Assembly: GCA_000827325.1 (NCBI GenBank)
Contig: KN832870.1
Location: 5,146,001-5,210,000, forward strand
Length of the DNA stretch: 64,000 bases
Direction of reading: 5' to 3'
From: Oidiodendron maius Zn
Taxonomy: Eukaryota; Ascomycota; Leotiomycetes; Myxotrichaceae
Shown here: one piece after another, positions 34,636-45,708 of the stretch
How the letters are laid out: each line of letters opens with the position of its first letter
How positions within the stretch are numbered: position 1 is the stretch's first letter
Translations under genes and position numbers: made by a program
The notes under the pieces: model-generated
Databases searched by the model: none
What the model was told of the DNA's origin: nothing
The model's input: the letters and a program-made list of their open reading frames with translations, nothing else

Positions 34636-35346
34636 ATCGTCTCAACTCCGCGCGCCATCACCTTTCTCTCTCCAGAATTTCTAATATCTCTACAGATCCC
34701 ATAGTGTGAAGAGCGAGCGAAGGAGAAAGGGTTGCCACGAAATGAGGGATTTGATAATTTTTTCGTTCCTAGCATCGCGATGGGTCTGCGACAAGAGGAT
34801 GGGATGAATGAGGTTTGGATATGTCCGTCGATGAGAGTAAGGTGCATGGCAACCGCGAAATGTAAGGCAATGCATCGCAATGTTTGCTTGCCTGCTTGCA
34901 TTAACATATTCTTGCATGTATTTTACAAGTTCATAAAAGCACATTGGATCTGGCATGAGTTCGTGAGTGCATATGTGATTACCGGACCTGAAAGGTTGGC
35001 TATTTGTTTTGATTCATATCACTTGAATAGCCCACTCGTACTTTGACTAGGTTATGTACAGCAAGCTGAAAACTGCATGTCTCGTTTCATTGTTTCACTC
35101 ATTATGTGTCCCGGCACTAAAATATGTACCCGTTCGTGAAATTGCAATCATGCGCTGAGTCAAAATCGTAAATTCGCTCCTCGAAATCCCGAGGAGTGAG
35201 AGTACCGAATGCCCCCAAATCGATATACTTTACGCAACAAATAAGATCGCTAAATGCAGCACGCCAATGACCATATTTCATGAGACTCTGAACTGTGACC
35301 GTTATCTCCCTTCTGCCTTTTTGCCAATTTCTTGAGCTCGCGTATA
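34636..35346. other. Convergent intergenic region
   Basis: Holds the 3' ends of BFR1 (plus) and of the unknown gene at 35.3-36.0 kb (minus). No gene seen. Confidence 0.5.
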
Positions 35347-36021
35347 TTAATAGCCATGTGGCTGGACATATGAGTAGCCAGGCATAGCAAACGAGACACC
35401 ATGTCGCCTACCTTCCCTCCGTCGTTCCACGTCCGGAATTGGCTCAATGCTCACCCTGCTCCTCCGCCTCTTCCTCTCTGTGCTGGGCTGCCTCAACCTG
35501 ACCCTCTGCTTCCCACCCATGAGCGCGCTCATCGGCGGGTCATTGACCTCTCGCTCGTCGTCTGCGGGGAGGCTCAAGTCCACCAAGCCATAGTAGTACT
35601 CCAACACTTCGGGATATCGCTGAACTGATGCCTTCCAATCTTCGTCAATGCCTCGTTTAAGCTCCATTTCTGCGTTTGCAAGCTCCGAGGGGTGTGGTGG
35701 TGCTCGATAGTAGTGCCAAGCATGATCAGTAATACGCTGGATGTTTGCGGCGTGGAGCTCTTTACGCCGGGCAGTGAGCATGCCGAAGTAGGAGAGTATG
35801 TAGTCTTGCGCATGGCCGCGCACCCATGACCTATATATCCAGGCCCAATTAATAGCTGCTTCTATATCAGTTTATGGGTTGAATATGGTGTACCGAATCT
35901 CATTGAAGACGCTATTCATCATGCGATGCTCTGCCTGCTTGACGGCAATGTCGAGGCCTTTAGCCTCGCATTCACACTGTAACGTCGCGGGAGCGGAACA
36001 AATAGCGCAATCTGGATCCAT
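35347..36021 (-). CDS. Conserved fungal protein of unknown function
   Basis: Two exons (36021-35894, 35830-35347; intron 63 bp) encode 203 aa. The N-terminus MDPDCAICSAPATLQCECEA has a CxxC-x7-CxC cysteine arrangement suggestive of a small zinc-binding element. A helical region follows (GHAQDYILSYFGMLTARRKE, ITDHAWHYYRAPPHPSEL). After it comes a basic tail with KRRRSRVSIEPIPDVERRRE, a possible nuclear localisation signal. It looks like a real conserved gene: splice phase agrees and residue usage is normal. I cannot assign a function. The longer upstream frame begins with a low-complexity Arg run, so the ATG before DPDC was preferred. Confidence 0.7.
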
Positions 36022-37124
36022 GGCGTATGCTTTCGTATGAAACGATCGAGATCGGCGGCGCCTGCGATGTCTCCTGATTAGTATGGTAGTAAAGCGAGGA
36101 AACGGCATGGTGGAGGCATAAGGGGTAAGATATGAGTGTAGATATCGGGAGTGGTTTGTGTTGGGGTACCAAGGAGAGGGCGGCAGAGAGGCTGGAGAAG
36201 AAACACATTATATGGCATCTCGGAGACACAGAGACTCATGATCCACAGGGTGAACATAGCACATGAGTAGAAGGGGATTGAGAGAGATCACCCACCTCTA
36301 TGGTGATATCGGGCCCCAGATCACGCTCTCCATGGACCTGGACAAGAGCCGCACAGTGCAGACCTTGCAATGGCGTCGAACAGTTTGTAGTAGGGCTGAC
36401 GATGGGACCAAGAGGAGACCGGACAAAGAGATCGACTGAGAGAACTAGAGCTCTCTTGCCAGAAGAAGAGTCGCAACAAAGCTTCCTTCCTACCAGCTGA
36501 ACAGGAGGACTACGGTCACCACGATGACAAGAGCCAGCGCAAAGACATATCGTTGGGCAGGAGGCAAAGGTGCCAGTGTGGAGTTTGGACGGACTGTCGT
36601 GGCTCGACTCCACGGGACTGCCAGCGCGTGCCAGCGACCGGATGCACGGGTCAGGGCTTGTGCTTTCAAGTCATGAGCTGTGGTTGGCAAGGCCTGATCC
36701 TCTCCGGCCCTCTGGCCCTGATTTGGCGCTGCGAGCCAATGAGACATATGGCCATGGCCGGCGAGAATGGGTGTTGCATGTCTAGTTGCAGCCGAGGATG
36801 GAGGCTACACCGCTTTGATGTGGAACACGGAGAATCATGTTGGAGAAGGAGATAGAAAGCGTATATTTGATGGTAGGGTCATCTAGATGAGTAATGAGAG
36901 AGAGACAAAAAGAAGAACAAGATGTCAGATGAGAGATATAGATGTTCCTAAATTGTAGTTTGAATGTTGGGGGAGTGACAAGATCTTGTGATGTGGGTAA
37001 AGTCAACTCGTATTACGGTGGCCGAAAGTTTGATACGGCGGCCGAGATCTGATTGCACGCAGGAAACATCGAAAACCTCCCAAAGCTGCTAACATCAGAC
37101 AAGGCGCAAGGCTGACCTCCAACT
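36022..37124. other. Intergenic region containing one possible small gene
   Basis: About 1.1 kb upstream of both the unknown gene (minus) and MTG2 (plus). Apart from the small frame at 36490-36747, listed separately, nothing is supportable. Confidence 0.4.
36490..36747 (-). CDS. Possible small tail-anchored membrane protein
   Basis: An 85-codon frame starts MSHWLAAPNQ and ends in one hydrophobic helix, YVFALALVIVVTVVLLFSW, directly before the stop. A soluble 60-residue N-terminus plus a single C-terminal transmembrane helix is a tail-anchored topology. No homologue is recognised, overlapping frames exist on both strands, and base composition here is GC-rich, so chance is quite possible. Confidence 0.25.
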   Translation of the reverse strand: MSHWLAAPNQGQRAGEDQALPTTAHDLKAQALTRASGRWHALAVPWSRATTVRPNSTLAPLPPAQRYVFALALVIVVTVVLLFSW

Positions 37125-38768
37125 ATGCATCCAAGATGGCCATCTCTGCCAGGGACACTCACTCCATTCCTATACCCCTCTTTTTATAGTAATTCCCCTT
37201 ACCGAGCATCAAGAATCTTTCTCGACCAATGCGCTAGAAGGCATGAATCTACCACCGCCGAACTGATCCACCAGACTTACGAGGAAGGCTCACACTTAAA
37301 CCCGCACCCAACAGACTACTCGCGACCCGTATTCACCGACAAGGCCACTCTGAAGATTCATTCGGGCGCTGGGGGACACGGCTGTATCTCCTTCCTTCGC
37401 GAGAAGTTTATAGCCTTTGGCCCTCCAAATGGAGGTGATGGAGGCACAGGGGGCAACGTCTGGATCCAGGCTGTGCGCGGCGAGACCTCACTACATAAAC
37501 TGGCACGGCGAACCAACATCGCAGCTTCCCGAGGCAAGAACGGCATGGGCAAGGCACGGGGAGGAGAGAGGGGCGAGGATGTGGTCATAACTGTTCCAGT
37601 CGGCACCGTCGTGCGAGAGATTGAGAGGTACGATCCTGTAGCTATTGAGGAGGAGAGGGCAAGACTCGAAGCCGGCAAGCAGGATAGCGACGATGGACCA
37701 GGGTCTCTGAAATGGAGTAGGGATAAATGGGTGCTTTATCCAGCTCTCACGCCCCGAGATGTCTCCAGGACAGAGCTCCCTCGACTCCCCAAACCCCGCA
37801 AATCTGCGCTCAGCATGTCACAAGTGAAGGCTCCTATCTCTCTAGATCTGAGTAAACCCATGGAACGCCCACTGCTTCTCGCAGCAGGCGCAACGGGAGG
37901 GTTAGGAAATCCGCATTTTGTTACGAAGACCGTACCGCGACCCAAATTCGCTACGAAGGGCGAGTCGGGTATCAGCATCACGCTGGAGCTGGAACTGAAA
38001 TTACTTGCAGATGTTGGACTAGTCGGCCTCCCAAACGCAGGAAAGAGTACTCTCTTGCGCGCGATGAGCCGGAGTCGTGCCCGGGTAGGGAACTGGGCGT
38101 TCACGACGCTGCAGCCTAATATTGGGACTGTGGTGCTTGATGACCACAAGGGACGCCCGCAGACTATGTCATCCTACGAAGACGGAGAGCCTAGAACGAA
38201 TTTTACGATTGCTGATATTCCTGGACTTGTAAAAGATGCGCACTTAGACAAGGGTTTGGGGATTAGCTTCTTGAGACACGTGGAGCGAGCTGGAGTCCTG
38301 GCTTTTGTCATTGATCTCAGTGCCGGGGATGCGACCACAGCTTTGAAGGCCCTCTGGAAAGAGGTGGGCGAGTACGAGAGGATGAAGATCCAAGAGGAGA
38401 GGGAAGATGCAGAGATGGATGTTGAATGGAGCCCCTTTCAGTCCCCAGAAGACGCCTTAGCAAACAGGCAGGAAACCATCGTTCTCTCATCTGGGCCAAG
38501 TTTTGATAGGCCATATGCGACACAGATTCCTAGCATTGCCGGAAAGCCCTGGTTTGTGGTTGCTACCAAAGCGGATCTGCCGAATACCGAGGAGAATTTC
38601 GCGAAATTGAAAGCGTACCTGCAGGACGTTAACGAGAATAGGGAGGCTCATCCTAGCGGACAGGTGAAGGTCTGGGAGAAGAAGGTAGAAGCCATTCCAG
38701 TCAGTGCTATCAATGGCCATGGAGTGAATAGGATTAGAGAGTGGACGGTGGAATTACTTGACGACTAG
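37125..38768 (+). CDS. MTG2: Mitochondrial Obg-family GTPase
   Basis: A single exon encodes 547 aa. The first 50 residues are Arg/Ser-rich without acid, as in a mitochondrial targeting sequence. The glycine-rich Obg fold spans about 65-290: HSGAGGHGCISFLREKF, GGDGGTGGNVWIQA, and ARGGERGEDVVITVPVGT. The G domain follows, with G1 GLPNAGKST (near 301), switch region TTLQPNIGTV, G3 DIPG (near 364) and a G4-like TKAD. Obg GTPases assist the large ribosomal subunit; Mtg2 in yeast is required for mitoribosome assembly. An inserted segment inside the Obg fold (about 165-245) and another in the G domain (about 425-465, acidic) are lineage-typical expansions. Intronless. Confidence 0.95.
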   Translation: MHPRWPSLPGTLTPFLYPSFYSNSPYRASRIFLDQCARRHESTTAELIHQTYEEGSHLNPHPTDYSRPVFTDKATLKIHSGAGGHGCISFLREKFIAFGPPNGGDGGTGGNVWIQAVRGETSLHKLARRTNIAASRGKNGMGKARGGERGEDVVITVPVGTVVREIERYDPVAIEEERARLEAGKQDSDDGPGSLKWSRDKWVLYPALTPRDVSRTELPRLPKPRKSALSMSQVKAPISLDLSKPMERPLLLAAGATGGLGNPHFVTKTVPRPKFATKGESGISITLELELKLLADVGLVGLPNAGKSTLLRAMSRSRARVGNWAFTTLQPNIGTVVLDDHKGRPQTMSSYEDGEPRTNFTIADIPGLVKDAHLDKGLGISFLRHVERAGVLAFVIDLSAGDATTALKALWKEVGEYERMKIQEEREDAEMDVEWSPFQSPEDALANRQETIVLSSGPSFDRPYATQIPSIAGKPWFVVATKADLPNTEENFAKLKAYLQDVNENREAHPSGQVKVWEKKVEAIPVSAINGHGVNRIREWTVELLDD

Positions 38769-38909
38769 GATTGGTGCTAGATGGGTAAATACGTCCAGTA
38801 TTGTAGAACAGTCTCCATTGTAATATAGCAGGATATCAACGTAGATTGCATATAGACTGTATAACCACTGTACAGCGTTATGGCCGCTTCATTAATTTAT
38901 CGCTCGTCA

Positions 38910-40629
38910 TTAATCATCGTCATCATACAAATCCGTAACCCGATTGTCCGTTTCCCACTGCCGTGATAACGACCCCATCCAAGGCGTCAAATCCGGCTTG
39001 CGGCTAAAGAAATCCGTACTCTGTTCCAAATACCCAGCCACGACACCTGCCTGCTTGATACCTTCTTCCTCGCTCATGATCTTGAGGCGATTTATCACCC
39101 AATCCTTAACGTGTTCCGACGCCACGTCCATGCCGCCCACCAGGTACAGCGGCCAGAGGATATACGCATGATGTGTGCCAGCAAGCATGGCCTTAGGCTC
39201 GTTCGGGTTGATCGACGAGCGTGGCTTTGGGACGCTGCGCATAACATCCCGTCCCATTGCGATGCATATCGACACCGAGGAAGTCTCTTGCGCATCGGCC
39301 TCGGCCGGGCTGAAGACTGGGCTAATAGCTGAGGCGCTGGAGAGCAGCTGGTCACGAATGGTCTCATGCAGCATGATGCGGCAGGTTCGCATGCCGTTCC
39401 AGACGGGCGCCACCCAGCTATGCTTGAAGATGTGGTAGGCCCGATTCCATACGAGATGCGGATCCTCATCCGTGAAAATGACCTCGTAAGTCCAGTCTTC
39501 CGGCGGGTTGGCGAAGGTATCGGCGAAGCGCTGATCGAGCTGAAGGGCCTTCTCAATAATCTCCCGCGGATGAGTGAGCCTGCACTCGCGGACGTCGGCG
39601 CGAAAGGAGGTGAAATTGATGATCATGTCTGAGACATGCCATATTGGGAGAGGGGTGATGGCGATGTGGGATGCGGCGTTTCGTAGGTCGATTATACGCT
39701 GAGGCATGGCTATCGTGCGCTGGATACATGTTATCATCAAGTTCGATATTACCTGGTAGAAGAGTCGCTGTCCGGCCTCGCTGTTGAATTGCTCTACGCC
39801 CCGATACTCGATAAGTGCGGCGGCTCCGTTAACGTGTGACGTCCAGGCCAGCACCGACTGTGCGTTTGTTCCAGCCACGGTCTCGTAGATGCCTAAGATC
39901 ATAATTGCAAATAATGTGCTGTCTTTTTTAGCATCGGTTGGCGACCTGAGTGCTGCGTTCGTGAGCCTGAGAGCCGTCACGTATCCCTTTCTTGCTCTAG
40001 CAGTGAGTTCCGTTGAGTGAATGTGATTTGAGAAACTGGCCAGGCCGACAGCGTACATGCTGGCCAGGAGCTGTTCGTCTCCTTTGGTCTGGCTTGTTAA
40101 CGATTCCAGGATATCGGTATTCCGGAGCCATTGATCTTGGTGTGTCTGGAACCAGCCACGAGCGCGTTGCTCGATCGTAGGAGTCAGTGTATAGGCCGGG
40201 ATATCCAGTACCCAGGGCCCGGGGAATTCAAGGTGCCGCCGCGAAAAGAGTATCACGGCGTCCTCGAGAGCCGTTTCTTCAACCTCCCCATCGGCCACCA
40301 TGAGCTGGACAGGGGCAGCTCGCTCTTTTGCCTTGGTCTTTGCGGCTTTCTCTTTAGCCTTAGCCTTGGACTTCTCAATGACATCGTCATTCTGGATGCG
40401 GAACATGAGGTCCAGCTGGTTACGATACCCCGGGCAGGTTCGATGTGCCCGGACGCATTGTGAGCACGAAGGGGTAGCTTTGTCACACTTTGAGGTTATT
40501 AGAAAGTTGTATATGAACTTCATTAATCAAACGAGAGACAATACGGAGGTACACGCGGCGTATACTTACTCTTGTCTTCCTCTCTCTGCATGCCTCGCAT
40601 CCCCTTGATGGTTTTCCACAGTAGACCAT
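38910..40629 (-). CDS. Zn2Cys6 fungal transcription factor
   Basis: Two exons (40629-40570, 40487-38910; intron 82 bp) encode 545 aa. The intron splits the binuclear zinc cluster: exon 1 ends GCEACRERKTR and exon 2 begins CDKATPSCSQCVRAHRTC. Together they give the spacing C-x2-C-x6-C-x6-C-x2-C-x6-C at about residues 11-38. A basic Lys/Ala-rich linker (KAKAKEKAAKTKAKERAA) follows. The rest is a helical fungal-specific regulatory domain without an obvious catalytic motif, ending in an acidic DLYDDDD tail. It is expected to bind CGG-type sites in the nucleus. Targets are not evident: the adjacent broken monooxygenase at 41.4-44.0 kb could be a former target, but there is no direct evidence. Confidence 0.93.
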
Positions 40630-41369
40630 TCTGGTGCGGGGTATATCACGCACAAAACTGATCACTGATCACAGGGTATTGAAATGAAATACTGGGACAA
40701 GCTTTCCAACACCCCAAAAAACACCAAGCTAAAGGACCCTCTAAATATAAAACTCAGCACCGTATATGAGCCGCGTACTTATCGAACAAGGGGCTTTTGC
40801 CCGTAGGGCCGAACGAGCTAGCTAGCACGCCACGCTGAGGACAAGGCAACAGTAGAGGTGAGCGCTAAAGCATTGCGGACTAGGACCATGGACTAGGGCA
40901 ACATATCATAGGCCACAGTCAGGAGATTGGTAATAGGGATATACGCTCATCCATCATTGAAGTCAGATTTGGTATTACAGTAAGACGGAATACCCTCTAG
41001 TTGGAGCTAGTCCCAAAATAGCACTACGTGGTTCCACATCACGTGACATTGCCTATTCCACTATCCCCTAAGGGCTAGTCCACACATAGGGTGGCCGGGA
41101 GAAGAGATTGTACCAGAGGCACAATAACTATTTGGAATTACACAACCGCCACATTGTCCTCGGATCGCACCGAGATAGTTGATCTTGGTAGGAATGTAAG
41201 AGAGCTGCACATTACTTTTCAACCAACCACAGCATCTCGCCTATAGCCGTTGATCACGGCAATGCATTCGTTAAGTCCTTGCCCCCTACGTGATATACAG
41301 TATGTGTTTTAAACGTATTCTGGGTCACTTATTCTCCGAACGGCCAAAGAGCCACTCATTTCTCATTTA
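40630..41369. other. Intergenic spacer
   Basis: Promoter side of the zinc-cluster gene and the 3' flank of the monooxygenase pseudogene. No gene or clear repeat. It may hold degraded mobile DNA, but no match elsewhere in the window was found. Confidence 0.4.
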
Positions 41370-44011
41370 TCACTTCCCCATACAATTATTCCTGTCTTCT
41401 TTCTTGGCTGTCACAATCACCCTCCTAGTCAATGCATCCTCTCTGCAAGCCCACATGGCGGCCATGGAAACTCCCGGGCCAGCAATAATGGTCGTAATAG
41501 CAAAAAACTCCAATGATCTTTCCCCGGCTCGAGGTCATTTTGCCTGCCTTCTTCAAATCGCGGAAGTTAAGTGCTGCCTAGATCGCACCTGCACTGAAGG
41601 CAGCAATCTGGTCATACCTCAAGAACTTTGCTAGGACCTCCACGAGTGGCACTGTAGCAATTGGATTGTTGACTCCTTTGAAGAAGACATCCATGAGGGG
41701 CACCGGAGATGTAAAACGCACGTACAGATTCGCGAGGGCGGCGGCGCCACCAGTGAAGGCGTATATTCGGCGGAGGTGGGGTATATCCGCCTGAGGATTC
41801 TCGATACGATCCTTCTGCGTCGTATCCCTAACGAGCAGTCAGAGTACGCGCTGCAGGATGGCCACATACGCTGGGAACGGCTGCCAAAATATTCCGTTCA
41901 CCCATTGCCGCGTTGTGAGACCTGGCGCTGTGAACATTGCTACCGATGGAAGGACATGAGAAAATATAATGGTTGGGATGATGGTTTTCACAGGACCCAT
42001 TTGGACAAGCCGATTATCAGCTGCGTGATAGTTCTCCATAGGAGACTGCACGTAGTAAAGGAAGTAGTAAAGAGGAGCAATGATGTCAATGCCTCTGGGT
42101 TGATATCGAACGGCGAAGATAGTTGATCTGATTATAGTGAGTAAAAGATACTTCTTACTGGACTTTAGACTTGCAATAAATGAGCCGCAGCAGTGATGAA
42201 GTTGCCGCGTCTAATGCTCTCAATTAACCAGATGGCCTGCATCGGGATCAAGTCTCCCAGGAATGCAAGCGCCTGCATTCGGCCTGTGATGTCTAGTCCT
42301 CCAATTCATGGAGTGAAGAATGCAACATAGGCAGCGAATAGCTTATTAATACCTTCGTTTCCGAAGTAGCTTGTCCAGAGAGATGCCACATGTCTGTCAC
42401 CCAAAGCCAACTCTCCGATCTGGGCTGCCTTGCCAAGACTCGGGATCGCAGTCGCTGCAGTTGCGCCCAACGTCCGATTGGCGCCGTAGAGAACGGCGAG
42501 GAGCGACAGAGCATATAACGCTCAAACCAGCTTGCTCTCGTGCTTCCCAACCCCCATATCCGGATTATAGGGCATCGTGGTTTTGAGGGATCTTGGGGAA
42601 GGAGGGAGACTCTCAATCAACTTGGCTCCTACCATTGCATCACACGTGATGTCCGCAAGGAAATCACCCAGGGCTGGAATGACGTGAATAGCCATGATAG
42701 TGTTCGGCAATGTTGGCAATGCTTCTAGTCGAGTAAGATTGTTGGCCGCCTTGACGAGGCTGTTTGCGCGCGGGTGGCGTTTCTGGTAGAATTCATTCAG
42801 CGCTGCTTCAATTTTGGCCTAGGATGTGATCGAATTCTTAATTTTTTCGAGGCAGTTAGCAAGTGCTGCAGCGCTTTCAATTGCTGCATTTCCTCCTACT
42901 CCTAGGTTAGGAGGCATCTATTTGTCGTCAACACATCTTGCTTTCAAGCAATATTTGGGCAGGTGTCCGCACTTTGTGTATGAAATCTCCCAAACAAACG
43001 AATCTGCCTGACGTCCAGTTGTCGTTTGTTGCTTCTTCAACACAACACATATTTGCAAAAGTGCGCGTTGCCCAGACCTGCTCAAAGGTAGTCATATTGG
43101 TCATATGGATGTTACAGAACGCCTTCGCGGCTTCTTCCATCTCGGCTTTCGAGAATTTAGGAATATCCTTGCTAAAGTACCGCTTGTTTATTCTCGAAAT
43201 CAACCAGTACAGCTTTCCGCCTTGTCCGAAGAAAGCTAAAGTGGAATGGCCTTTGGAATAGGACCTATGAGAATCGCCTACTGTGGCCACCCCCTCAACC
43301 GGATCACCGAGCCCAAAGATGCAGTTATATTTAGCAGAAACACTTTTGCTATCTTTCTTTGTTTAACCCGGTTTGGATTTCTCAATATGCTGCGACATCA
43401 AAGATTTGACTGAGCTATGAACCCCATCTGCGCCGGCCACGATATCTCCAGAGCATGTCGACCATCTTCGCAGTGTACCATGACCCCGGAGGTGGAATGG
43501 TCGAATTTTCAAACACGCTTTGAAGTGTAGACTTGGACTTATCCGGGGGTTGTTCAAAGGGGCCGTTCAGCATGTCTTTCCGCTGCATGAAAGCTAGAGG
43601 GTATCCCATACTAAAAATACCATGTCAGCATCTATCCGTCGATTGCTTCCAAAGCAGACGAACCGAAAGCCTGCTAGAATAGGCGAGTCGCTGTTGAAGA
43701 TATTCTTGCCATCCTCGGTCCAGGTGAATCCCATATTTAATGGCTCTACCATTGAGTATAAATAGTCAAAAACGCCAAGCTGTTCCAGGATTCTAGCACC
43801 ATTGGGGAGAATGGCAATCTAAACTCCAACCCGCGGTGCTATCTCATTGCGAGCTTCAAGAACGTAGTCTATGTCACTGTGGTAAAGGGCATTAGCCAGT
43901 GTCTATCCCGCAAGAGAGCCTCCAGCGATAATCACTCGCAAACGGCCCTTCGTTCCCTTCGTCGCCCCATTTGCTGTCCCATTAGTCGAGGGAGCTGTAT
44001 GGGAGTCCATT
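41370..44011 (-). pseudogene. Broken FAD monooxygenase with C-terminal membrane domain
   Basis: Read on the minus strand from the ATG at 44011, the sequence follows a PaxM-like FAD-dependent monooxygenase. It has the dinucleotide motif RVIIAGGSLAG, then a TAG, YHSDIDY..LEARNEIAP, a second TAG, and ILPNGARILEQLGVFDYL. Later come GDIVAGADGVHSSVKSLM, STLAFFGQGGKLYWLISR and, across a still-recognisable intron, GDFIHK + MPPNLGVGGNAAIESAAA. After residue ~450 hydrophobic segments continue: MVGAKLIESLPPS, IAPLYYFLYYVQSPMENYHA, PTIIFSHVLPSVAMFTAPGL, and finally AITTIIAGPGVSMAAMW. At least three stops and several frameshifts (near 43.6, 43.4, 42.1 and 41.5 kb) rule out a normal product. Intact relatives occur in terpenoid and other secondary-metabolite pathways. 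Confidence 0.8.
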
Positions 44012-45708
44012 GTGAATAAATCTATGTGGGAAGGAGAGGAAATCTCTTTCACTCGCAACAGGGCTTGACTGGCCGAGAGTTAGTGCCCACTCCAAGCAGT
44101 GAATTGTTTCGTCGCACCACTTCGTTCAGGAGTAAGTATAACCGCTTAACTACAGAGTATGCTCCATTGCTATTGGTTTTGACCTTTACTGTTGGTTTGA
44201 CAGTGCTTTCGGTTTGGCTGGAGCCTGCTTCGTAATCTTGATGAAGGATTCTTTGGAGTGTTTCCCGTCAGTAGTAACTACTACTTCGCACTTAATACAG
44301 GCCTGGAATATTTATGGAAATTAATTGGAAAGTGAATAGGTCCTTGGTGATTGGTGCCATGCTGGCCAGATCGTACAACCTCCGCGGAGGTTATACGAAA
44401 ATACTGCTCGAAGTACGGCATCACAAGTATTGGGACTAACCTAGGCCGAACAAGAATTTGACGTAGGTAAGCACAAGTCTCGATTACAGTTTCCCAACAA
44501 GCCGGCTTACTGTCAAATTACTGAACTACAGGCTCATGCTCCCTAATTTTACAGCGCAAATAGCCAATGGCCATCACTAATCATCTCTGCTAGTGTGCTA
44601 TAGCCCTCTGCTCTGCTGTTCCCAGTGAGGCTGAGCCCAGCTAGCGAAGTCCCATTACTTTTGATGCCGTAACTTCGTACAGCATAGAATGGTGACACTC
44701 CCTACGCGACCTTCATTGAACGCTCCATACCCAAAGGCCGCCATTAGTTCAGGGTATGGACCTAGTGGACTAAGTTACGGACGTAGTATTGTACTTACTA
44801 ACAATGGATACTTCTACCCTGAAGTGCATCCATATGACAAGCCGCCCCTCTTGTTCTACCGTAAGAAAGAAAATGCCGCGAATTTCCTGGTCTCCCGACC
44901 TCTTCCTTTCCAGTACACTGGGAAGAACTGAGCAGAGAGGTCCCAGGTAGTTTTCCGAGAAAATACACGACCATGAGTACCCAGATCTGGATACAATCGG
45001 CAGATCACCCCATGACAGAGGAGTAGTTCTTGGGGAGACAAGGGCAGCAGATGGGGATAGTATTTATATAGAAAGACGCCTTTCCCGAGAATCCCATGCA
45101 TGATCAGTTAAAATCTCACAAAATAGCGTTTATTGATGGCTTCTTTTCGTTCAGCTATTTGACGCTTGTTCGGTCCCCTATATGTAAGATGGGATTTTGG
45201 CGCGCCCCGTCCAGGCAAAGATAAAGCAGAATATTGGGCTTGGGCCAGACTACATAATAGTAGCTGCCCTGTGCGGTTACCTCACAGACACTGACAAATA
45301 ATTGAGCATTACCATTCAAGGCTTTAGTCAACATACTTTCTGACTGCCTCCTAGTAATGTTACGAGAGCGCTGATGATAATCTTGCATATACTCACGCTG
45401 TGCGCAGTGGGTCGTGCTAATCTATCGTGAGTTTTCTACATTAGCGAATTGACAATACCGTCATAGCCACCAGTATTCTTGCTCTTTGCTCTGCTGTTTA
45501 ATATATTGTCATTCATTCATTCATTTTCATTCCTGGCTATCTGAGTTAGGACTAGTCAGCAGGTCAATGAGTCAATCATTGAATGCCCGTATACCTAAAA
45601 ATGGCAGACTTCTACTCTGAGAATGTGCTTAACCAACGAATTCAGTAAGTTGTAATTCATGGAACCTAATCTCCAATCTGCTAACAAATCCCCAGACCGT
45701 GCACGCTG
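44012..45708. other. Long intergenic region with no supportable gene
   Basis: Open frames at 44689-44931 (plus) and 45155-45388 (minus) have no recognisable domain. The latter stays open for about 100 codons upstream of its stop and could be decayed coding DNA. CATT microsatellite-like repeats occur near 45512-45531. Confidence 0.4.

Noticed and set aside
40630-41369. A third copy of the AT-rich inverted repeat
   Set aside because: Composition is mixed, and none of the landmark blocks shared by the copies at 6.4 and 15.7 kb are present.
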